From Lachnospiraceae bacterium UBA1759 (GTDB taxonomy: Bacteria; Bacillota; Clostridia; Lachnospirales; Lachnospiraceae): DNA of 64,000 nucleotides. The position numbers and the translations under genes were made by a program. The notes under the pieces were generated by a model that saw only the letters and a list, made by a program, of their open reading frames with translations, was not told the DNA's origin and ran no database searches. The stretch spans positions 26,387 through 90,386 of the forward strand of contig DCHF01000051.1 in NCBI GenBank assembly GCA_002315555.1, read 5' to 3'. Positions 18,575 through 28,166 of this stretch are shown one piece after another; positions within the stretch are counted from its first letter, which is position 1; every line of letters starts with the position of its first letter.

Positions 18575-19075
18575 ATGTTAGAGAACAAGACTCTTTATAA
18601 CGAAAAAAGTATTCATGAGGCCATGAAGCCGCTGAACCGTCCGATGATGATCTACGTGTACATCGTCACAGCGATCCTTGTCGGTCTTGCGGCATATCAG
18701 ATCGCCGTCGTGGGCGGCAATACCGGTCTTCTGTTCGGCGCTGTTGCAATCATCGTGGCGGTGTTTAACTACATGCAGCTCACCAAGCGCCTGAAAAACC
18801 GTGAGCAGACGTATATTCAGAGCGTCCGCGAAAAGAACGGTACGGATGAATACACGAATCACATCGTGATCGATGAAGAGAAAATGCACACGGCGGACAA
18901 GGCAAACGCGACGGAGATGTATCATCGCGACATCCGCAGCGTGGATGAGACCAGGAATCTGATCATGGTCCGCTATAAAACCGGAAAGCTGGTCATCATT
19001 GACAAGAACGGCTTTACCCGCGGAACGGCGGATGAATTCAAGACGATCCTTCGTAAGTATGTGAAGGTGAAATAA
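18575..19075 (+). CDS. YcxB-like membrane protein
   Basis: 166 residues; AAAGGAGA precedes the ATG. Two close membrane helices lie at about 25-65. A C-terminal domain follows with HIVIDEEKMHTADKANATEMYHRDIRSV and LVIIDKNGFTRGTADEF, which fits the YcxB-like fold (PH-like beta domain after two helices). Role unknown. It is probably in one transcript with the methyltransferase and the DIP1984-like gene. Confidence 0.7.
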   Translation: MLENKTLYNEKSIHEAMKPLNRPMMIYVYIVTAILVGLAAYQIAVVGGNTGLLFGAVAIIVAVFNYMQLTKRLKNREQTYIQSVREKNGTDEYTNHIVIDEEKMHTADKANATEMYHRDIRSVDETRNLIMVRYKTGKLVIIDKNGFTRGTADEFKTILRKYVKVK

Positions 19076-19150
19076 AGGATAAGCATTGAAATTGAATTCG
19101 GATCACTGCCGGAATACGTTAACGGAACGAGTTGAAAAGGGGGTATCGGT

Positions 19151-19651
19151 ATGAGACTGACATCGGCGGAAGCGGCAAAGCTTCTTCGGAAATTAAATGA
19201 CGAGCAGACGGCACTTCTTGAAAAAGAGGACAGCTGCAAGCAGTTCCTGGCTTCGGTCGGAGAGAATGTGGAGGACTGTCGTCCGGAGTATGATTATGCG
19301 GAGACACAGGCAGCCCTGCAGGACCTGGAGGACCAGATCCGTACGTTAAAGCATGCATTGAATGTGTTCAATGTTACGACGGTCGTACCGGGATTCGACA
19401 TGACCATCGATGAAATGCTGGTCTATATTCCGCAGCTCAGCCGCGCGAAGGCCAAGCTGAACACGATGAAGCAGGCGCTTCCGAAGACGCGTGAGCAGAA
19501 TTACGGCTCACAGATCATTGACTACCGCTACACTAATTACGACATTCAGGCCGCATACGCGGACTACGAAAAGATCTCCGATGAGCTTTCCAGAGCGCAG
19601 ACCGCCCTGGATAAGGTCAACAGCCTGGAGACCTTCCACGTTGAACTTTGA
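19151..19651 (+). CDS. DIP1984-like family protein
   Basis: 166 residues, almost wholly alpha-helical: a first helix LTSAEAAKLLRKLNDEQTAL, then FNVTTVVPGFDMTIDEML, then long amphipathic helices up to LDKVNSLETFHVEL. This matches the DIP1984 family of small helical proteins of unknown function. AAAAGGGGG lies before the ATG. No catalytic motif is seen. Confidence 0.72.
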   Translation: MRLTSAEAAKLLRKLNDEQTALLEKEDSCKQFLASVGENVEDCRPEYDYAETQAALQDLEDQIRTLKHALNVFNVTTVVPGFDMTIDEMLVYIPQLSRAKAKLNTMKQALPKTREQNYGSQIIDYRYTNYDIQAAYADYEKISDELSRAQTALDKVNSLETFHVEL

Positions 19652-19890
19652 CGATATCCGCCGGAGAACGGCGGTCTACCCTCAGACATGGATTTGCGCG
19701 GCAACTTTAAAAGTCTTTTGATGGTTTTTGTTTATGGTAAAGGTCTATTGTTATTCCCGAAAACCGTTATCTGTTATAAAGGTCCCTGTTCAATGTTTCG
19801 GACATCTTGGATCCTGCCTGCTGCATTTCATGAACTGTAAAAGCTTTTGACCGGCTGAAGCAAGGGTTCCAGGCCGGTCATTTTGCATTT
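19652..19890 (+). other. Non-coding gap with a terminator-like hairpin
   Basis: No gene is seen in these 239 bases. TGACCGGC (19848-19855) pairs with GCCGGTCA (19873-19880) and is followed by TTTTGCATTT, ending exactly at the proposed start codon of the GH18 gene. A smaller GC hairpin lies at 19658-19674. Confidence 0.55.
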
Positions 19891-21570
19891 ATGGTAAAAG
19901 AATGGATGGAAAATCTGAAGATCGTGCTGGAGCTCCTCAAGACGCCGCGATATAAGTATACGGCGCTTGCGGGGCTTCTCGGGCTGCTTACGGCCGTCGT
20001 TTTATGGATCGTTCTGCCGGAGAACGGAACAGCAGATCTTTACGAATATTACGGCGTGACGGCGGAGGAGACGGTCGTGTTTTTAAACAGCGACCGGGCG
20101 GATTTTAAAGTCCTCCGTGAAAACGGCGCCTATTACCTGCCGCTCGATACCGTGCAGGCGGAGATCAATTCCCGGTTTTACAATGACGAGGAGACAGCAG
20201 CTGTTTTGTATGCGCTGCCGCAGGAAACGTCAGAGTTTCACCCGGACGATGCTTCCGGCGTCCTGATCAAGCGCGGCGGCACCCTTTACATCGCGCTGGC
20301 GACCGTGAAGGAGTATACGGCCCTGGAATACCGGGAGTATAACATCGCGGGTCAACCGCGGAGGCTCTGGATATGGACGGCGTACGGAGAGAAGATCACC
20401 GGGACGATCGTTGCAAAGGACACGGACCTCCGGACCGATTCCAGCAAATTCGGCCGTGTGATCACGGATGAGAGCATCGGCACGGAAGTGTTGATCTTAA
20501 GCGAAAAAGGCCGCTGGATGTACGTCCTGACCGAGGACGGCCATATGGGTTACATCCGGAAAAAGCATCTTCTGGAGAGCCGCGAGATCGTGCGGACAAA
20601 CGATACGTTCACGGAGCAGGACTACGGTGGACGGACCTTCGAGGGCACCGTTTCTCTGGGCTTTGATTACATCGACAACGTGTCCTACGGCTTGGACGTG
20701 CTTCGTCAGCACCTGGAAGCCGAATGTGCGGTCAATGTCCTTGCCCCGACCTGGTTCGTCCTTTACGGCGCGGACGGCGAATTCAATTCCTGCGCGGATC
20801 CCGCTTATGTGGCAACGGCACACGAAAACGGCCTTCAGGTCTGGATCATGATCGAAAATATGACCTGCGGCTGCGATACGGAGGCCCTTCTGAAGAGCCG
20901 GACCGCCCGCACGAATCTGGTGAACAATCTGACAGAAGCGGTGGAAGCCTGCGGTGCGGATGGCATCAATCTGGACTTTGAATCCATGGCCGCGGATCTG
21001 GTCCCGCATTACCTCGAGTTTATCCGCGAGTTGAAACAGGCCTGCATAAGGAAGAACATCGTCCTGTCCTGCGATACGTTTTCACCCTACTCCTGGAATC
21101 TGAAATATGATCACACCGAGCTTGGAAAGATCCTCGACTATGTGATCATTATGGGATACGACGAGTCCTGGGAAAAGCCGGGTCCCAACTCCGATAAAGC
21201 GTTCATTGATTTCTCCTGCGCGCGGTCTCTGGAAATGATCCCCGCGGAGAAGCTGATCATGGCATTACCGTTCTACACCCGCGCATGGGCGGAGACTGAA
21301 AACGGCTGGAGCCGTGCCGAGGTCTACATGCGTGACTGCGCGTCCCTGATGGAGTCCTGTGCGGACGCGGAATGGGATGAGGAAAAGGGCTGTTATCACG
21401 GACACGTGGAGATCGACGGCGTGACGAAAGAGATCTGGTTTGAGGATCTCCGGTCGATGGAAACGCGTTTGAACGTGGTCTCCGGCTATGTGCTGAAGGG
21501 CGTTGCGTTCTGGCGGCTCGGTCAGGAGGACACGGCGGTCTGGGAGCTTGTAAGGGATTATATAAAATGA
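19891..21570 (+). CDS. Membrane-anchored GH18 glycosidase with SH3-like domain
   Basis: 559 residues. A single membrane helix at about 25-48 acts as an uncleaved anchor. A beta-rich middle part includes an SH3b-like repeat (TGTIVAKDTDLRTDSSKFG to GYIRKKHLLE). The GH18 barrel starts at about 250 and contains DGINLDFES, the DxxDxDxE-type motif, with E364 as candidate acid. The layout resembles YaaH/YdhD-type cell-wall or spore-cortex lytic enzymes. No ribosome site precedes ATG 19891, which lies at the end of a hairpin; ATG 19906 is an alternative. Confidence 0.83.
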   Translation: MVKEWMENLKIVLELLKTPRYKYTALAGLLGLLTAVVLWIVLPENGTADLYEYYGVTAEETVVFLNSDRADFKVLRENGAYYLPLDTVQAEINSRFYNDEETAAVLYALPQETSEFHPDDASGVLIKRGGTLYIALATVKEYTALEYREYNIAGQPRRLWIWTAYGEKITGTIVAKDTDLRTDSSKFGRVITDESIGTEVLILSEKGRWMYVLTEDGHMGYIRKKHLLESREIVRTNDTFTEQDYGGRTFEGTVSLGFDYIDNVSYGLDVLRQHLEAECAVNVLAPTWFVLYGADGEFNSCADPAYVATAHENGLQVWIMIENMTCGCDTEALLKSRTARTNLVNNLTEAVEACGADGINLDFESMAADLVPHYLEFIRELKQACIRKNIVLSCDTFSPYSWNLKYDHTELGKILDYVIIMGYDESWEKPGPNSDKAFIDFSCARSLEMIPAEKLIMALPFYTRAWAETENGWSRAEVYMRDCASLMESCADAEWDEEKGCYHGHVEIDGVTKEIWFEDLRSMETRLNVVSGYVLKGVAFWRLGQEDTAVWELVRDYIK

Positions 21571-21673
21571 CGAGGCAGGGTCTCCCTGTACGGAAATAAT
21601 TGAAACAGGAGAATTCCTGCATGGGAATCGATGATTATTATGGGATTCTTCCTGCAGGAATACGGAGAAGAGG

Positions 21674-22090
21674 ATGGAAACGATTCTTTTATACACCACG
21701 GATCAAAATAAAAAGCGGCAGATTACGGCTCTGTTACAGGAACTGAAAATTGCCCTGAAGGAGATCACTTACGCGGACCTGAAGAAGCCGCTTGCGACAG
21801 TCGTTCTGCCTGCGAGCGGAAACGGCGGAAAAACGGATATTGCGGTACCGGCCTTACCCGGTGCTTCCGGCACCGTAACGATCCCGCCCATGTATGTCCA
21901 ACCGGAGCTCCTCATCATGCACGGCTTCTCAAGCGACCGCATGGACGAATTCCTCGCGGCATATAAAAAGCGGGGCATCGCCCCCATCAGCCTGAAGGCT
22001 GTGGTGACACCCCGCAATCTGACCTGGTCGGTCTATGATCTTACGCAGGAGCTTTCCCGTGAACATGAAGCGTTTACAAAACGTCCTTAA
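21674..22090 (+). CDS. DUF3783 domain protein
   Basis: 138 residues. ILLYTTDQNKKRQITALLQELKI opens the protein. The PELLIMHGFSSDRMDEFLAAYKKRGIAPISLKAVVTPRNLTW part is the DUF3783 signature. A Gly/Ala/Pro-rich low-complexity insert of about 35 residues separates the halves. Function unknown. Its last 17 bases overlap the convergent dipeptidase gene. Confidence 0.8.
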   Translation: METILLYTTDQNKKRQITALLQELKIALKEITYADLKKPLATVVLPASGNGGKTDIAVPALPGASGTVTIPPMYVQPELLIMHGFSSDRMDEFLAAYKKRGIAPISLKAVVTPRNLTWSVYDLTQELSREHEAFTKRP

Positions 22091-23042
22091 ACACACGCAG
22101 TGCGTTGCCGTGTGAGAGAAGATCGATCTCCCGGCCGGTGAAATCCCCGGAAAGCCGCTCCAGAAGAAGTGCATTCCCGGCGGAATCGCCCCATTCCAGC
22201 TGACATCCGATACCGTCGTAATCCGAGCCCAGTGCCAGGGCTTCGGTCCCGGCGGTATTTTTAATGTGTTTCAGTGCGCGCACGATTTCCGCCACGCTCG
22301 TGTAGTCCTCCTCCGGCGTCCGTACATCGTGCAGGAAGCGGGAGAAGAAGTTCAGTCCGACAATGCCGCCCGCGTTTCCGATGGTCCTGAGTTGGTCATC
22401 GGTCAGATTGCGGCTATGGTCAAACAGCGCGCGCGGGCAGGAATGCGATGCAATGAACGGTTTTTTTGAGATCTTTGCCACATCATAGAAGCCGCCCTCG
22501 CTGAGGTGCGAGACATCGACGATGATCCCGAGCTCGTTCATCCGCTCCACCGCCTCTTTACCGAAGGGCTTTAAGCCGAGCATGTGAAGGTCCGGATCCG
22601 GTGAATTCGGATATCCCAGGGAGTTTTCGTAGTTCCAGGTCAGCGCTACCATACGGACGCCCATCTTGTGGAAGACATCCACGTTTTCAATCCGCCCGTT
22701 CAGTGTCACGCCGTCTTCGATCGTCAAAACGGCACTCATGATGCCCTCGTCCCGGTTGCGGATCAGATCCCCGTACGTATACGCGCGGCGGATCAGGTCC
22801 GTATTCTTATCCGTTTCCTCGATATACCGCCGGTAGGCTTTTTCCAGGTATTCCTCCGGTGTGTCCGTGATCCCCATCATGGCGGCGTCTTCATTGGACT
22901 CGACAAAAATGGCGAAGCACTGGACCATCGTCCCGCCGGATTTCAGCTTATTCAGATTGATATGGGACCCCGCCATGTCGCGCAGGGATTTTCCGAAGTA
23001 TAATTTGATGATCGTATCGCAGTGCAGATCGAATGTGTTCAT
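22074..23042 (-). CDS. Membrane dipeptidase-family zinc peptidase (M19)
   Basis: 322 residues; the start at 23042 is preceded by GGAGG. FDLHCDT provides the first zinc ligands (HxD), the Glu in LTIEDG bridges the metals, and IVDVSHLSEGG and IASHSCPRALFDHSRNLTDDQL supply the later His residues. ALGSDYDGIG is the family's C-terminal metal site. The family hydrolyses dipeptides, including those with a D-residue at the C terminus. No signal peptide, so the bacterial enzyme is cytoplasmic. The open frame continues upstream to 23783, antisense to the SDR gene, but without support. Confidence 0.92.
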   Translation of the reverse strand: MNTFDLHCDTIIKLYFGKSLRDMAGSHINLNKLKSGGTMVQCFAIFVESNEDAAMMGITDTPEEYLEKAYRRYIEETDKNTDLIRRAYTYGDLIRNRDEGIMSAVLTIEDGVTLNGRIENVDVFHKMGVRMVALTWNYENSLGYPNSPDPDLHMLGLKPFGKEAVERMNELGIIVDVSHLSEGGFYDVAKISKKPFIASHSCPRALFDHSRNLTDDQLRTIGNAGGIVGLNFFSRFLHDVRTPEEDYTSVAEIVRALKHIKNTAGTEALALGSDYDGIGCQLEWGDSAGNALLLERLSGDFTGREIDLLSHGNALRVFKDVL

Positions 23043-23073
23043 GGTGCCTCCGGTGTGCGGATGTATTTTCTTT

Positions 23074-23102
23074 ATTATAGTCGTTTTTGATGTGGTTGAA
23101 AA
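23074..23102 (-). promoter_or_regulatory. Sigma-A promoter for the dipeptidase gene
   Basis: On the minus strand TTTTCA (23102-23097), 17-base spacer, TATAAT (23079-23074). Confidence 0.65.
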
Positions 23103-23153
23103 GCCTTCGATGATGTGATAAAACGAATGTATCAAGTTTTTGAGGTGAATGGT

Positions 23154-24008
23154 ATGGGTAAAACTGCAGTGATTACCGGCGGAAGCCATAATATCGGACA
23201 GGGGGTTGCGATCGTGCTCGCGGAGCGTGGCTACGATGTTGCAATCACGTATAAAAGCAACGCGGACGGCGCAAACGAAACGAAGCAGGCCGTAGAAGCG
23301 CTGGGCCGGAAATGCTATGTTTATCAGGCGTCGCTGGAGATCGCGGAAATGCCGCAGAAGGTGCTCGACATGGCGCATAAGGACCTCGGGCACATCGACC
23401 TCATGGTCTGCAACGCCGCAAATCCGGGTGGCCGTTCCTCCATTCTGGCCATTACACCGGAGGTGATCGACACGCTGTATCAGACCAATCTTCGCAATTA
23501 CATGCTGTGCGCAGGCGCTGCCGCGCGTTACATGGTCGCGGATCAGACCGAGGGCAGTATCGTATTTATCACCTCTACTCGTGCCGAGATGGCCTATGTC
23601 GATGATTACCTCTACGGCGGTCTGAAAGCGGCCGTTAAGCGTGCGACGGAATCCATCGCCCTGGACCTTTCCGCTTACAATATCCGCGTGAACTGTGTGG
23701 CTCCGGGCGCCATCTGGCCAGCAACGCCGCGCCTGGCACCGCGCCTGAATTCCCCGTTTGTTAAGGAATCCATTCCGCTTCACCGCGTGGGCAATGCCCG
23801 CGACGTGGGTGAAGCCGTTGCTTACATCGCAAGCGATGCCGCTTCCTACATTACCGGAACCACTCTCCGTGTGGACGGCGGCCTGATCCTCCCGGGTATG
23901 ACCGAGGGTACCGAAAAGGTTTCCTGGGTCAGCGACGAGTGGCGTGAAAGTATTTACAACGAGGCAATGGAAATGATCCGCGAACGTGAGCAGAAAGAGG
24001 AAGAATGA
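23154..24008 (+). CDS. Short-chain dehydrogenase/reductase (SDR)
   Basis: 284 residues. TGGSHNIGQG is the nucleotide-binding TGxxxGxG-type motif and CNAAN is the NNAG-like segment. ITSTR carries the catalytic Ser and YGGLK gives YxxxK. IRVNCVAPGAIWP and the C-terminal GTTLRVDGG are standard. It oxidises or reduces an unidentified hydroxyl/keto substrate with NAD(P). ATG 23154 was chosen for its TGAGGTGA site; longer in-frame starts exist. Its stop overlaps the start of the ATPase gene (ATGA). Confidence 0.9.
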   Translation: MGKTAVITGGSHNIGQGVAIVLAERGYDVAITYKSNADGANETKQAVEALGRKCYVYQASLEIAEMPQKVLDMAHKDLGHIDLMVCNAANPGGRSSILAITPEVIDTLYQTNLRNYMLCAGAAARYMVADQTEGSIVFITSTRAEMAYVDDYLYGGLKAAVKRATESIALDLSAYNIRVNCVAPGAIWPATPRLAPRLNSPFVKESIPLHRVGNARDVGEAVAYIASDAASYITGTTLRVDGGLILPGMTEGTEKVSWVSDEWRESIYNEAMEMIREREQKEEE

Positions 24009-24865
24009 TCTATCTGTCCCATTTTGAATTTCCGACGGAAGAGGAGGAGATGAGCTGGCGCTTTGAGATCAAGCGCAAATGCTACGAAACGTTCTATCCC
24101 TTTTTTGTTACATCGAAGCATCATCTGGAAATGCTGGACCCGGAACCCGTCACGATCCTGTACGGAGGCAATGGTTCCGGCAAGTCTACCGTGCTCAATG
24201 TCATCGCGGAAAAGCTCAATCTGCAGCGGGACACGCTGTACAACCGCTCCAATTTCTTTGATGCTTACACGGATCTCTGTTCCTATGAGACGGAGCGGCG
24301 GATCCCGCGATGCAGCCGCATTGTCACGAGCGATGACGTCTTTGACTTTATGCTGAATCTCCGCGAACTGAATCAGGGCGTGGATAGGAAGCGCGAGCAG
24401 ATGTTTGAGGAATACGTGGAGGCAAAATTCGGAAAGTTTCAAATGAAGTCCCTTGCGGACTACGACCGTCTGAAGCAGGTCAATGAAGCCCGTTCCAAGA
24501 CACAGTCCCGTTATGTACGAGACAATCTGGCAAGCAACATCCGTACGCACAGCAACGGAGAGAGCGCGCTCATGTACTTTGAGGAGCGTATTCAGGACGG
24601 CGGTCTGTATCTTCTGGACGAGCCGGAAAACAGTCTGTCACCGGAACGGCAGACGGAGCTTGTGAAGTTCCTGCAGTCATCCGCGGAAAACTTTGACTGT
24701 CAGTTCATCATCGCCACGCATTCTCCGTTTTTACTGGCGCTTCGCCGCGCAAAGATCTACGATCTGGATGAAGAATATGTGGATGTGAAGTCCTGGACAG
24801 AACTCAAAAACGTGCGGATCTGGCATGATTTCTTCAAAGAGCACGAGGCGGATTTCGAGGATTAA
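24005..24865 (+). CDS. AAA/ABC-type ATPase (RecF/OLD-like single protein)
   Basis: 286 residues. Walker A is GGNGSGKST at about 56-64. Walker B is LYLLDEPENSLSPERQ, followed by the His switch FIIATHSPFLLA. The short region between them has a SNGES signature-like segment instead of LSGGQ. No membrane partner and no nuclease (TOPRIM) domain are attached. Such stand-alone ATPases are often called ATPase involved in DNA repair or OLD-like; the role is unknown. Translation is coupled to the SDR gene by ATGA. Confidence 0.85.
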   Translation: MIYLSHFEFPTEEEEMSWRFEIKRKCYETFYPFFVTSKHHLEMLDPEPVTILYGGNGSGKSTVLNVIAEKLNLQRDTLYNRSNFFDAYTDLCSYETERRIPRCSRIVTSDDVFDFMLNLRELNQGVDRKREQMFEEYVEAKFGKFQMKSLADYDRLKQVNEARSKTQSRYVRDNLASNIRTHSNGESALMYFEERIQDGGLYLLDEPENSLSPERQTELVKFLQSSAENFDCQFIIATHSPFLLALRRAKIYDLDEEYVDVKSWTELKNVRIWHDFFKEHEADFED

Positions 24866-24877
24866 GAGAAAAATAAA

Positions 24878-24910
24878 AGCCCGGCCGTTAAGAAACGGCG
24901 GGCTTTTTTT
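24878..24910. terminator. Bidirectional terminator overlapping the MATE stop codon
   Basis: AGCCCGGCCGTT pairs with AACGGCGGGCT (one bulged G) and runs into a seven-T run on +. On the minus strand the same hairpin encodes the last codons of the MATE gene and its TAA. Confidence 0.85.
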
Positions 24911-26291
24911 CGTTCATCGGGTTCCATTTTCCGGTCAGGAACAGGATGCCGAATAGGACGAACAGAAGCATGTTGTGACCGATCATGCAGGCCCAGGCCG
25001 AAATGAGCCCCAGACCCAGAAAAACGGTGCAAATAAAGGTTCCGAGGATGCGGATGCTCCACATACCGGTGATGTTGAAAACAAGCGGAACGGTCGTTTT
25101 TCCGACGCCCTGCATCATGCCCTCCACGACGATCGGCACCCCGTAGAAGGGCTCGGAGACTGCCACCATGCGGAGGACTGTGGTACCCAGGCGGATGACC
25201 TCCGGATCCTTTGAGAAGATGCAGACAAGCGGCCGGGCAAAGATGAACAGGAGGCTGCCTGAAAGCACCATGAGTGCGATCTCTAACGGGACGATGGTCC
25301 TCGCGATCCGCTTCAGCCGTTCGCTGTCCCGCGCGCCGTAGGCATTGCCCGCGAGGGTTGCCGCCGCGGCCTGCATGCCCCAGCCGGGGATATAGAACGC
25401 GGATTCCACGGTGTTGGCCACGGTGTGTGCCGCGGTGGATATATCGCCGAGGGAGTTGATCATCGACGCGAAGACCACGTAACCGAGCGATGTACCGAAA
25501 CGCTGGAACAGGTTCGGAATCGCCACACGGAGGCAGGGCTTCAGGATGGAAAGGTCCGCCTTCATCGACTGTCCTTTCGGGGAGATCGAGTCGTGACGAA
25601 AAAGGGCGATGGTCATCGCCACACCGCCGACCATATACGCGAACGCACTCGCGGCAGCAGCGCCTTCCACGCCCCAGCCTGCGCCGATCATCGGCAGTTC
25701 AAGCGAAAAAACGGTAATCGTCCGCATCGGGTAGATCAGAAGATAATTGAGTACAACGTTGATCAGATTCATGAGGATGCCCACGCGCATCGGTGTTTTG
25801 GTGTCACCGACAGAGCGGAGGATCGTGCCGAAAATGATACTTGCGGCGCGGAAAAGCATCGGGAAATACAGGATACGGAAATAGGCGGATGCCTTAGGCA
25901 GGATCTTCGGATCCACGCGCATCCACTGCGGGATCAGCGAGCTTAAGCTGAGCGTGACGACAGTCAGTAGGAGACCGATTGTCAGCGTCACGAATACTGC
26001 TTGTGCAGCCGCTTTTTTCGCGCGCTCGTACTCACCGGCGCCGAATGCCTGTGAAATGAATGCCAGGAAGCCGACGCCCATCGCGGCGACCAGCCCCATG
26101 ATGAGCCAGGTCATCGTTCCGGTCGCGCCGACGGCCGCCGTGGCTTCCGTGCCGAGGGAACCGACCATCGCCGTGTCGATGTACTGTACGGCCGTCTGCA
26201 TGAACTGCTCGAGCATTGTCGGACCGGCCAGCGCAAAGATCACTCCGAGCATGGCAAAATCAAATCCCTGTTTTTTCTGTTGAGCGTTCAT
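24888..26291 (-). CDS. MATE family exporter (3 of 3)
   Basis: 467 residues, 12 predicted membrane helices. LAGPTMLEQFMQTAVQYIDTAMVG is the MATE N-terminal signature. Start 26291 (MNAQQKK) is preceded by AAAGGAG; a TTG two codons upstream is less likely. It lies downstream of exoA and DUF362 on the same strand, separated by a hairpin at 26315-26340. Its C-terminal codons form half of the terminator stem. Confidence 0.9.
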   Translation of the reverse strand: MNAQQKKQGFDFAMLGVIFALAGPTMLEQFMQTAVQYIDTAMVGSLGTEATAAVGATGTMTWLIMGLVAAMGVGFLAFISQAFGAGEYERAKKAAAQAVFVTLTIGLLLTVVTLSLSSLIPQWMRVDPKILPKASAYFRILYFPMLFRAASIIFGTILRSVGDTKTPMRVGILMNLINVVLNYLLIYPMRTITVFSLELPMIGAGWGVEGAAAASAFAYMVGGVAMTIALFRHDSISPKGQSMKADLSILKPCLRVAIPNLFQRFGTSLGYVVFASMINSLGDISTAAHTVANTVESAFYIPGWGMQAAAATLAGNAYGARDSERLKRIARTIVPLEIALMVLSGSLLFIFARPLVCIFSKDPEVIRLGTTVLRMVAVSEPFYGVPIVVEGMMQGVGKTTVPLVFNITGMWSIRILGTFICTVFLGLGLISAWACMIGHNMLLFVLFGILFLTGKWNPMNEKKPAVS

Positions 26292-26314
26292 GAACAAACT
26301 CCTTTACCGGGTAA

Positions 26315-26340
26315 GATGGGCTTCCCGCAGGAAGCCCATC
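26315..26340 (-). terminator. Hairpin between DUF362 gene and MATE gene
   Basis: GATGGGCTTCC pairs perfectly with GGAAGCCCATC over a CGCA loop. Only a weak T run follows on the minus strand, so it may be partial or act as an mRNA stabiliser. Confidence 0.55.
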
Positions 26341-26354
26341 TAAGTGTCAAATCA

Positions 26355-27218
26355 TCAGATCTCGATCAATTCATATTCTCTGGAACCGTAGCCAAGCTCC
26401 GCAGCCTTCTCGATGGTATGGACACCGTGGCGGGTCTCCACGCGCTCCAGGAAGTGCTTTTGGCCGGGATCATCGGTCGCTGCGTACACAAGGTCGAGGC
26501 AGGCCTGGTCGATGGCCACCGGGTCGAGTGAGACCAGAATGCCGATGTCCGCAATGCACGGATCCTCCGCAACGGCACAGCAATCACAGTCCACGGACAT
26601 GTTCTTCATAACGTTGACAAAGACCATGTTGCCGTCAAAATACTTGACAACGGTTCCGGCTGCCTCCGCCATGCACTCCAGGAAAACATCCTGTGAGGCC
26701 TGCCAGATCGTCTTGATGTCACCGCCGCCGTGGATGACACCCTTGCCGTAACCGGACGCGCAGCCGATCGAAAGCTGCTTCAGCGCTCCGCCGTAACCGC
26801 CCATCGGATGACCCTTGAAGTGCGTCAGAACCAGCATGGAATCGTAGTTCGCCATATCCTTACCGACGTAGTTCGTTTTCATAATACCGTTTTCTACCGG
26901 GAGTTCGATGTCCGGACCCTCCGCGTCCATCAGATCGACATCGAAGTATTTGGTCCAACCGTGCTTTACGATCAGCTTCTTATGCTTTTCCGTAGTGTTT
27001 CTCGCACCGTCGTATGCGGTATTGCACTCAACAACGGTACCGCCTACCTGCTCGATGATCGGCTTCCAGAACTCCGGTGTCAGGAAATTCTGGTTTCCGT
27101 CCTCCCCGGAATGTACTTTCACGGCAACCCTTCCGGGCAGCTCTTTGCCGGCCAGCTTGTACATTTCGGCAACCTTTTCGGGAGTGATCTCTCTTGAAAA
27201 ATAAACTCTTGCGCTCAT
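26355..27218 (-). CDS. DUF362 domain protein
   Basis: 287 residues. VAVKVHSGEDGNQNFL and ECNTAYDGARNTTEKH are the DUF362 core. LTHFKGHPMGGYGGALKQLSIGCAS is the strongest family segment. A CDCCAVAEDPC cluster could ligate an iron-sulfur centre, but no classical ferredoxin repeat is present. Function unknown. GGAGG precedes the ATG. It lies 15 bases after exoA, so the two share a transcript. Confidence 0.85.
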   Translation of the reverse strand: MSARVYFSREITPEKVAEMYKLAGKELPGRVAVKVHSGEDGNQNFLTPEFWKPIIEQVGGTVVECNTAYDGARNTTEKHKKLIVKHGWTKYFDVDLMDAEGPDIELPVENGIMKTNYVGKDMANYDSMLVLTHFKGHPMGGYGGALKQLSIGCASGYGKGVIHGGGDIKTIWQASQDVFLECMAEAAGTVVKYFDGNMVFVNVMKNMSVDCDCCAVAEDPCIADIGILVSLDPVAIDQACLDLVYAATDDPGQKHFLERVETRHGVHTIEKAAELGYGSREYELIEI

Positions 27219-27233
27219 ATATCCTCCAAAAAA

Positions 27234-27986
27234 TCAGTTCAGTGTCAGTTCTACCGGGCAATGGTCGGAGCCCATGACATCGCAGTGGATCTTTGCGTCC
27301 CGCAGGCGGTCCTTCAGGCTCTCCGACACCACAAAGTAGTCGATACGCCAACCGGTATTGTTCTCTCTTGCGTGGAACATGTAGGACCACCAGGAGTAGA
27401 CGTTAGTCCGGTCCGGATAGAAGTGGCGGAAGGTGTCGATCATGCCGCTTTCCAGCGTCCGGGTGAAGCAGGCGCGCTCACGGTCGGTGAAGCCGGCATT
27501 ATTGTGGTTGGTCTTAGGATTCTTTAAGTCGATCTCCTGATGCGCCACGTTCAGATCGCCGCAGTAGATGACCGGCTTGTTTTCTTCCAGCTTCTTGATG
27601 TACGAAAGGAAATCTGCCTCCCACTTTTCGCGGTAATCCAGCCGCTCCAGGCCACGCTGGGAATTCGGCACGTAGACGGTCACCAGGTAGTAGTCCGCAA
27701 ACTCGGCGGTGATCACGCGTCCTTCATGGTCGTGCTCGTCCACACCGATGCCGTACGTGACGCTCACCGGTTCCTGCTTTGTGAAGATCGCCGTGCCGGA
27801 ATAGCCCTTCTTATCGGCGTAGTTCCAGTACTGATGGTAGCCCGGAAGATCAAGATCGAGCTGACCTGCGGAAAGCTTGGTCTCCTGCAGACAGAAGGCG
27901 TCTGCGTCCATTGCATTAAAAAAGTCCATGAAGCCTTTGCCGATGCACGCGCGCAGGCCGTTAACGTTCCAGGAAATAAATTTCAT
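27234..27986 (-). CDS. exoA: Exodeoxyribonuclease III (AP endonuclease)
   Basis: 250 residues. The exonuclease III motifs are in order: [58 protein letters not shown] and GSDHCPVEL. The enzyme cuts at abasic sites and has 3'-5' exonuclease activity in base excision repair. Start 27986 is preceded by GGAGG. First gene of an exoA-DUF362 pair. Confidence 0.95.
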   Translation of the reverse strand: MKFISWNVNGLRACIGKGFMDFFNAMDADAFCLQETKLSAGQLDLDLPGYHQYWNYADKKGYSGTAIFTKQEPVSVTYGIGVDEHDHEGRVITAEFADYYLVTVYVPNSQRGLERLDYREKWEADFLSYIKKLEENKPVIYCGDLNVAHQEIDLKNPKTNHNNAGFTDRERACFTRTLESGMIDTFRHFYPDRTNVYSWWSYMFHARENNTGWRIDYFVVSESLKDRLRDAKIHCDVMGSDHCPVELTLN

Positions 27987-28106
27987 CGGTTCCTCCGGGA
28001 TAAGTGTTCGTTGCGGACGATGCATAAAAGACAGCCCGCATCATTTTTATCATAACAGTTTTTTGTGCGTTTGCATACCGATATTTTAAGGGTGATTGAC
28101 ACGAAA

Positions 28107-28135
28107 TTGACACGGAGGGGGCCGGAGAGTATAGT
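28107..28135 (+). promoter_or_regulatory. Sigma-A promoter for the CinA-type amidase
   Basis: TTGACA, 17 bases, TATAGT. It stands in the gap between exoA and the amidase, which are divergent. Confidence 0.85.
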
Positions 28136-28166
28136 GAAGAAAAAGGACGGAAAAGACGGAGTGATA

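Noticed and set aside
23043..23783. Upstream extension of the dipeptidase frame
   Set aside because: The extension is antisense to the SDR gene and lies upstream of the dipeptidase promoter and GGAGG site.
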